Source: Allium sativum
Lineage: Eukaryota; Streptophyta; Magnoliopsida; Asparagales; Amaryllidaceae
DNA length: 64,000 nucleotides
Assembly: GCA_030737875.1 (NCBI GenBank)
Contig: CM060910.1
Coordinates: 632,015,303-632,079,302 of the forward strand
Reading direction: 5' to 3'
Part shown: one piece after another, positions 59,211 to 64,000 of the stretch
How the letters are laid out: each line of letters opens with the position of its first letter
How positions within the stretch are numbered: position 1 is the first letter of the stretch
Position numbers and translations under genes: made by a program
The notes under the pieces: generated by a model
Seen by the model: only the letters and a program-made list of their open reading frames with translations
The model's database searches: none
Told to the model about the DNA's origin: nothing

Positions 59211-59735
59211 GGTCGGTCGGTCATTTATTTACAGAAATGCCACTGAGTACAGCTGGCAACAACTGGAAGGGTATAGCTGGCAACAGCTGGAGGGGGTACC
59301 GGTCGGTCGGTCATGCTTTTTAGACACAGGTCGGTCGGTCCATGCTTTTTAGACACCGGTCGGTCGTAAAGAAGGAGCACCGGTCGGTCAGGAAATTTAT
59401 ACCGGTCGGCCTTACTTTTGCATCTGCCTTCTGTCCTTGCATACCGTCTGCCTCACATAATTATGCCACGCTTTGCTTTGAATACATGTACGCTGCTCTT
59501 GAGTTGTAACTTTATCACGTTTGTCCTCTTTTGCATGAAGCCATTGTCTATTACACGTGGCACTCAAGAACTTCATCCCTTTACGCTCTTCTGTACTTAG
59601 ACGTCCAACCTTTTATACAATATTGTGTTACTGTTAATCCATGAAGGGATTCTAATCGGTCGGTCCAAAGAGTACCACTGACCGGTCATTAGAGAGGACA
59701 CCGGTCGGTCTAGCAGGGAATACCGGTCACCTCGT
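59211..59735. repeat. Dispersed ACCGGTCGGTC motifs in the E LTR
   Basis: At least eight copies of CCGGTCGGTC or close variants occur in about 525 bp, irregularly spaced, with the palindrome ACCGGT at the core. More isolated copies lie near 60380. The spacing is not that of a simple tandem array, so the motif may be a repeated protein-binding site in U3. That role is inference. Confidence 0.65.
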
Positions 59736-60915
59736 TCATCCTTGTCCCATTGTATTGATCGCTACGTGTATTACAAAAGACTAACCCACTTTGTTTTCAT
59801 TTGGAGCCGACCAAAACATGCCAAAGACGTCCAATTTGCTGCTGATCCGGTGTCATGATGACGTGAGCAGGTCACTATTGATGCACATACGAATTGTGTG
59901 TTAGCTTCATGATTTGCGCAACAACAACATGGTTCCATTACTCACCACATATATATTGTATGTAACTGACATGTATGCGTTACACTTCATTGTGCTAAAC
60001 TTTAATCCAAATAATTCAACAGTAATGTGTGCATGGCTCACGTGTTTTGTATGCATATTAATATATGAGCAGCTTTGTCAATATGCTTTATGTAAGCCAT
60101 TAATCCAAACGTGTTCCCTCATATGCATAACTATACCACTATTTGTACATCATGGCCAACTTATGTATATTAGTTGAAGCTGACCATGTTTACTCCTACG
60201 TCCCATTTTCATTTATCTGATAACAACTTCGTTTCTTCATTGCTGGAGTGAATATATGAGCTTGTAAAGCCCATTCTTACATTATCAACGTCAATCCACA
60301 TGTGTATTCTTGGGGTTGACCAATGTATGTGTCTTCATCGCATGGAACATGCATGCTAATTCACGTGTTCTAATCTTGATACCGGTCCATGTATAATTTT
60401 TTGTACCGACCTGCTGATGTAATGCTTGAAGCCGTTTTGTTATGTGTGAACATGCATGGGCCATTTTATATGTGACAATATATACTTGCTCATCACTGTT
60501 TTATGTTCCTTGTACAATACTGGCCGGGTATATTTTGTGCCAACTGACCGATCGTCTTAATCTTGCTGGAACCGGATGGTATATTCCATGCACTCCATAT
60601 ATTATCTAAATTGTTGTCGTGCAAACGTGTATAACACATTGTGAGATCCTGGGATAATATAATACCGTGCCACCATAATGACTATATTCATGTTGCCGTG
60701 TGCATTGTAAACGGTTTTATAGTGTATACATTCCAATTGATACCGACCGATGCTGGTCCATAACCATGCTTGCTGACCGGTCGGGTAGTAGCTGTTGAGA
60801 CTGACCGAGCGGTAGTTGGAGATGATGACCGATCAGCATATTGTTTTCATATCCGCATGTTAACATCAGTACACACTTATCAGTTTTGAACCGCGTTTTA
60901 GCAACGGGGTTAACA

Positions 60916-60929
60916 TTTGCCCCTCGAAG
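60916..60929 (-). other. Polypurine tract of element E
   Basis: CTTCGAGGGGCAAA on the minus strand directly before TGTTAACC. A GAGGGGCAAATGT junction is, to my knowledge, usual for Tat-lineage Ty3/gypsy elements. Confidence 0.78.
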
Positions 60930-61736
60930 CTTGTATTTCTTGCTTGTGAGAAATGCGGGCTTCGAAATGAACATTGTTGTTGATATATTCTGCATTGAGA
61001 TCCAGTTATAGCTTTTTATTTGCTATAGCATATCACATTTTGAATTCCATGCTTCACGTCACCTGCTCTGTAATTAAAACAAGCGATTACACAACTTTGG
61101 ACTTATACTCACCATCGACTGTCCATATCGATGGTGGACTAGTTGATCATCTAGAAATGAATTATAACGAATTTTATTTTGAATTGAATAAAGTGTCTAC
61201 ACAGAATTATTTTATCCAACGGTTTACAACTCGTCAGATATTGTTTGCACAAATACGATATTCTAATTCGAATTCGCGTTAATGCCTAAAATCAACTAAT
61301 CGACTAAAGTCCACCGTGGATTTCAAACACTACCGCTTTAATGACTCACATGATGGTGTCAGATATTTCTCATTTGGGAGATACGCATTTGTGATTATTC
61401 TCTCCTTCGCTTTGGAGAAGTCTTTGATTATTGGTGCCCCGGCTTAGGAGGCCATTTTTATTCTTCATTGTGAGAGGAATTTTTTAACTGCTCCATGATT
61501 GTATGCTTTGTCGATCAGTTTTGACATCAGTGACTCTATTGGATGACCCGTGTTTTGGAGAGGCTATTATAATCCAACATTTGTCTTCTCTTATCGACTG
61601 AATCAACATGATAGAATTCATTGAGCGTTGTTGATTTCTCCTGTGGAGAAGTTACTTTCTTTATGGAAAGGATTTTTGGTTGTTTCATCGTTTTGCAGTG
61701 CGAACTCCTGCGAAGTTTGGGTAAGGGGTGAGGTTG
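60930..61736 (-). other. Element E: 3' untranslated region without coding capacity
   Basis: About 800 bp between the purine tract and the tandem repeats. The frames here show no Pol motifs and are short and overlapping on both strands. Confidence 0.6.
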
Positions 61737-62290
61737 CATCGATCTGCAGAGCGAACATTAGTCATCGGCCGGAGTCACTAAACTCGGTAAGTGATCGTTG
61801 CCCGACTGAGGTGCCCTAGACTCCCGCGAACCTTTGGGATAAGTTTAAGGTTGAGCCGATCCACGGAGCGGGCATCGGTCATCGGTCGGAGTCACTTAAC
61901 TCGGTAAGTGATCGCTGCCCGACTGAAGCGTCCTGGACCTCCATGAACCATGAGGTAAAGGTTGGGTTGATCCACGGAGCGGGCACTAGTCATCGGTCAG
62001 AGTCACTTAACTCGGTTAGTGATCGCTGCCCGACTGGAGCTTCCTGGACCTCCATGAACCATGAGGTAAAGGTTGGGCCGATCCACGGAGCGGGCACCAG
62101 TCATCGGTCGGAGTCACTTAACTTGGTAAGTAATCGCTGCCCGACTGGAGCATCCTGGACCTCCATGAACCATGAGGTAAAGGTCGCATCGATCCGCAGA
62201 GCGAACCTTAGTCATCGGTCGGAGTCACTTAACTCGGTAAGTGATCGCTGCCCGACTGAGGTGCCCTAGACTCCCGCGAACCTTTAAGGT
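61737..62290 (-). repeat. Tandem repeat in the E 3' untranslated region, five units of 111-117 bp
   Basis: Corresponding points (GGAGTCACT) are at 61771, 61888, 61999, 62110 and 62221, giving periods of 117, 111, 111 and 111. The two outer units share variants (CCCTAGACTCCCGCGAACC) that the three middle ones lack. Each unit holds a CACTTA...TAAGTG hairpin. Because 111 is divisible by three, a 108-residue repetitive frame is open on the plus strand, which is an artefact. Tandem arrays in 3' untranslated regions are known in Tat-lineage elements. Confidence 0.93.
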
Positions 62291-62770
62291 TTTGGATCCA
62301 TGGCTACTTGCTAATCTCTTGAGCATTTGACTCATCGGGGCTTTCTCGATCTACCTTTGAATCGGTGTTATCGGGGTTGTCTCACAAGCGCTCGTCGGAT
62401 AGCCTGTAATGAGAAACCGTCTGTCAGCAATTTTTTATATAAATTTGGCAAGTCGGAGATTTATACAGGTAGGTAATACTTCATTCATAAGGCTATTGTT
62501 CGGTACAATGCATGTAAATCATTACAGATTATTTACAAGAAAGTAGAACATAGCAAAGGGTAAAGTAATGCAGGAAGTAAAGTAAATGCGATAGTGATCG
62601 CTTATTCTGAGCCACATATATTATATCATCACTAACGACTGCCAGTTGATTATCAGCCTTGGCATAATGTGACCAGAAGCTACATTGCTTGGGCCGGATT
62701 GGTCATTTGATGCCCCTTGCCCCTGGGTAGTCGCAGAAGGATTTGCATCTTAAGAATTCTTCACATACTA
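62291..62770 (-). other. Element E: region between gag and tandem repeats
   Basis: 480 bp without a recognisable domain. Protease, reverse transcriptase and integrase would be expected here in an autonomous element and are absent. Confidence 0.6.
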
Positions 62771-64000
62771 TTACAAACGGTTCTTCTTAATCAGCTTTTC
62801 GATTAATGATCTCAGTTGCCTGCACTCGTTGGTGTTGTGGCCTGGCTGATTATGGAATCGACAAAACTTACCAAATTTGGTCAGATGGTCATTGATTCTC
62901 AATGGCTAAGGCTCCGGATAATCTTCTGCGTCCTTTGTGGCGAGGTAAATGTTCTCCGGAGTGTCATTCAGAGGTGTCAAATTAGACGAGTCAAGAGGAC
63001 GAAACTTTTTATTAGCTTTGTTATCGTTTCCATCATTAGCTCGCTTCTGCCCTTGAGTATTCTTCTGATTAGGTTGAGTAGTCGTACTTTTAGGAGCTTC
63101 AAGGAGCTGGTTACCACCAATGATCTGAAGAGGTATAGGGTTATCGTCTACTCTCATGTACTCCTCTGCTTTCTTATAGAACTTGTCAAGCGTAGTTGGT
63201 TCCTTCATCTTCATCCATCTTTCGAATTCGCTTGTTTTGTCTATACCATCGAGTAGAGCCATGAGGACTATGCGCGGTTCTAGATTCCTTACTTCAGACA
63301 AGGCAACGTTGAATCGACTAAGGAAGGCTTTGACAGTTTCCCCTGGCTTCTGCTTCATATCTGAGAGTGTAATTGCGTCCTTGGCTTTAGTAGCATATAA
63401 GCGGAACTGTTCTTTGAACTTTTTGGTTAGGTCAGAGAATCGATCGATAGATTTGGGCGGCAGCTTTGTGAACCATAGTGATGCAACACCTTCTAAGTAG
63501 AGCAGAAAGTACGTGCATCTCATCTCATCAGTCGCTTTAGCTGCGCTCATATGCCACTCATATTTGAATAGAAAGTATTTTGGATCAACAAGGCCGTTGT
63601 ACGGAGGCAAAGTCGGAGGATTGAATTTCTTTGGACATTCCGCTTCCAGAATCCTTTCGGTGAATGGAGTCCTATCGGGAGAGAAGTCCCATTCTCTTCA
63701 TCGTCTTTGCTAGCTTGATTTCCCTTCATGATTTTCTCAATCATGTCAGAGATGTATTCTTCGGTGTTATGGCGCTCTGTGAAGCCAAGCTTTTTACCAA
63801 ATGTTCGTCTAGGCATACGATCTCGATTGGAGAGTTTTGACCCTTTGCCTTCTCGACGAAGAGGTGCCCCCGTGATAGGATTAGCGGCTTTTCGAGCATT
63901 CGCTTTGGAATGGTTCTTAGCCTTTGATCTCAATTCTTCGATGTTAGCTTCGTCCTCATAATCATCTTCCATATTGTTGTTGTGGTTATGATCGGAAGAG
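62771..64000 (-). pseudogene. gag: Element E: Tat-like Ty3/gypsy gag with one stop and one frameshift
   Basis: The open frame enters from the right edge (no stop between 64000 and the ATG at 63972), so the true start may lie outside. The N-terminal part (to about 63690) is charged and rich in Asn, Lys and Arg. A frameshift near 63690-63700 moves the reading into the frame that carries the capsid-like Retrotrans_gag domain, from PPTLPPYNGLVDP (about 63610) through CTYFLLYLEGVASLWFTKLP to KQKPGETVKAFLSRFN. An in-frame TAG at 62906-62908 separates this from a zinc-binding motif CRFHNQPGHNTNEC (62863-62822), and the frame ends at 62771-62773. The domain order and zinc motif fit Tat/Ogre-type Gag. 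Both breaks argue for a dead copy. No pol follows. Confidence 0.88.

Larger units (their letters stand above)
58719..60915 (-). repeat. Element E: 3' LTR (2,197 bp, minus orientation)
   Basis: On the minus strand it starts TGTTAACCCCG (60915) right after a purine tract and ends at the TGTTGATAC end (58719). A TATA box is at 58868-58875 on the minus strand, so U3 is about 2 kb and R plus U5 about 150 bp. The LTR is dotted with ACCGGTCGGTC words (cluster at 59211-59410 and others to 60380). A short tandem duplication of AGCTGGCAACARCTGGA lies at 59250-59295. The inner boundary is well supported and the outer one is less certain. Confidence 0.7.

Noticed and set aside
61943..62269. 108-residue repetitive plus-strand frame
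   Set aside because: Artefact of a 111-bp tandem repeat whose length is divisible by three.
62816..63256. 146-residue plus-strand frame
   Set aside because: It lies opposite the E gag, which has clear capsid and zinc-motif similarity on the minus strand.

Overview
The window is plant nuclear DNA made almost entirely of nested LTR retrotransposons. I find no intact host gene. The evidence is AT-rich sequence, several primer-binding sites of the form TGGTATCAGAGC (complementary to plant initiator tRNA-Met), purine-rich tracts directly before LTR starts, LTRs with TG...CA ends, and degenerate Ty3/gypsy Gag and protease. Gene-poor, probably pericentromeric, heterochromatin of a flowering plant is the best guess. 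The species cannot be told.

Layout. 1-1569 and 13704-15124 are an old minus-strand LTR split by element A. Element A (1570-13703) has two LTRs of about 5.65 kb around an internal region of only 824 bp. 15125-16546 is a Ty1/copia-like solo LTR. 16550-20766 is another old minus-strand LTR, itself split by a 1.7 kb solo LTR (18514-20234). 20767-51491 is element C, a tandem array LTR(truncated)-INT-LTR-INT-LTR with a 7,794 bp period, 6.4 kb LTRs and 1,392 bp internal regions. Element B (22435-35100) sits inside the first C LTR. B has LTRs of about 5.78 kb, an internal region of 1,106 bp and a perfect GGAAT target duplication. The unoccupied site survives in the other two C LTRs. 51492-53069 is a minus-strand gag-protease relic (F). 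53070-55407 is a minus-strand A-like LTR. 55408-58718 is the 5' LTR and start of element D. 58719-64000 is the 3' part of a minus-strand Tat-like gag-only element (E) that leaves the window.

A, B and C share one unusual plan: LTRs four to seven times longer than the internal region, no coding capacity, a TATA box 0.6-1.9 kb into the LTR, and more than 3.5 kb of LTR between TATA box and PBS. They also share a series of short conserved hairpins, some with compensatory changes, although the surrounding sequence has diverged. They must borrow Gag and Pol from an autonomous Ty3/gypsy partner that is absent here. F and E keep gag but have no visible reverse transcriptase. Every element seen here therefore lacks visible pol; for D only 238 bp of internal region can be read.

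Relative ages, judged by eye from LTR-LTR differences: A is oldest (about 3% in the stretch compared), the C copies are intermediate (about 0.6%), and B is very young (about eight differences in 5.8 kb). This fits B being nested in C. The A LTR also carries an antisense segment resembling a small host gene, from promoter motifs through an intron to a last exon. The large minisatellites inside the B, C and D LTRs, the tandem array, and LTR and internal modules that have swapped places between B and C are the most unusual features.
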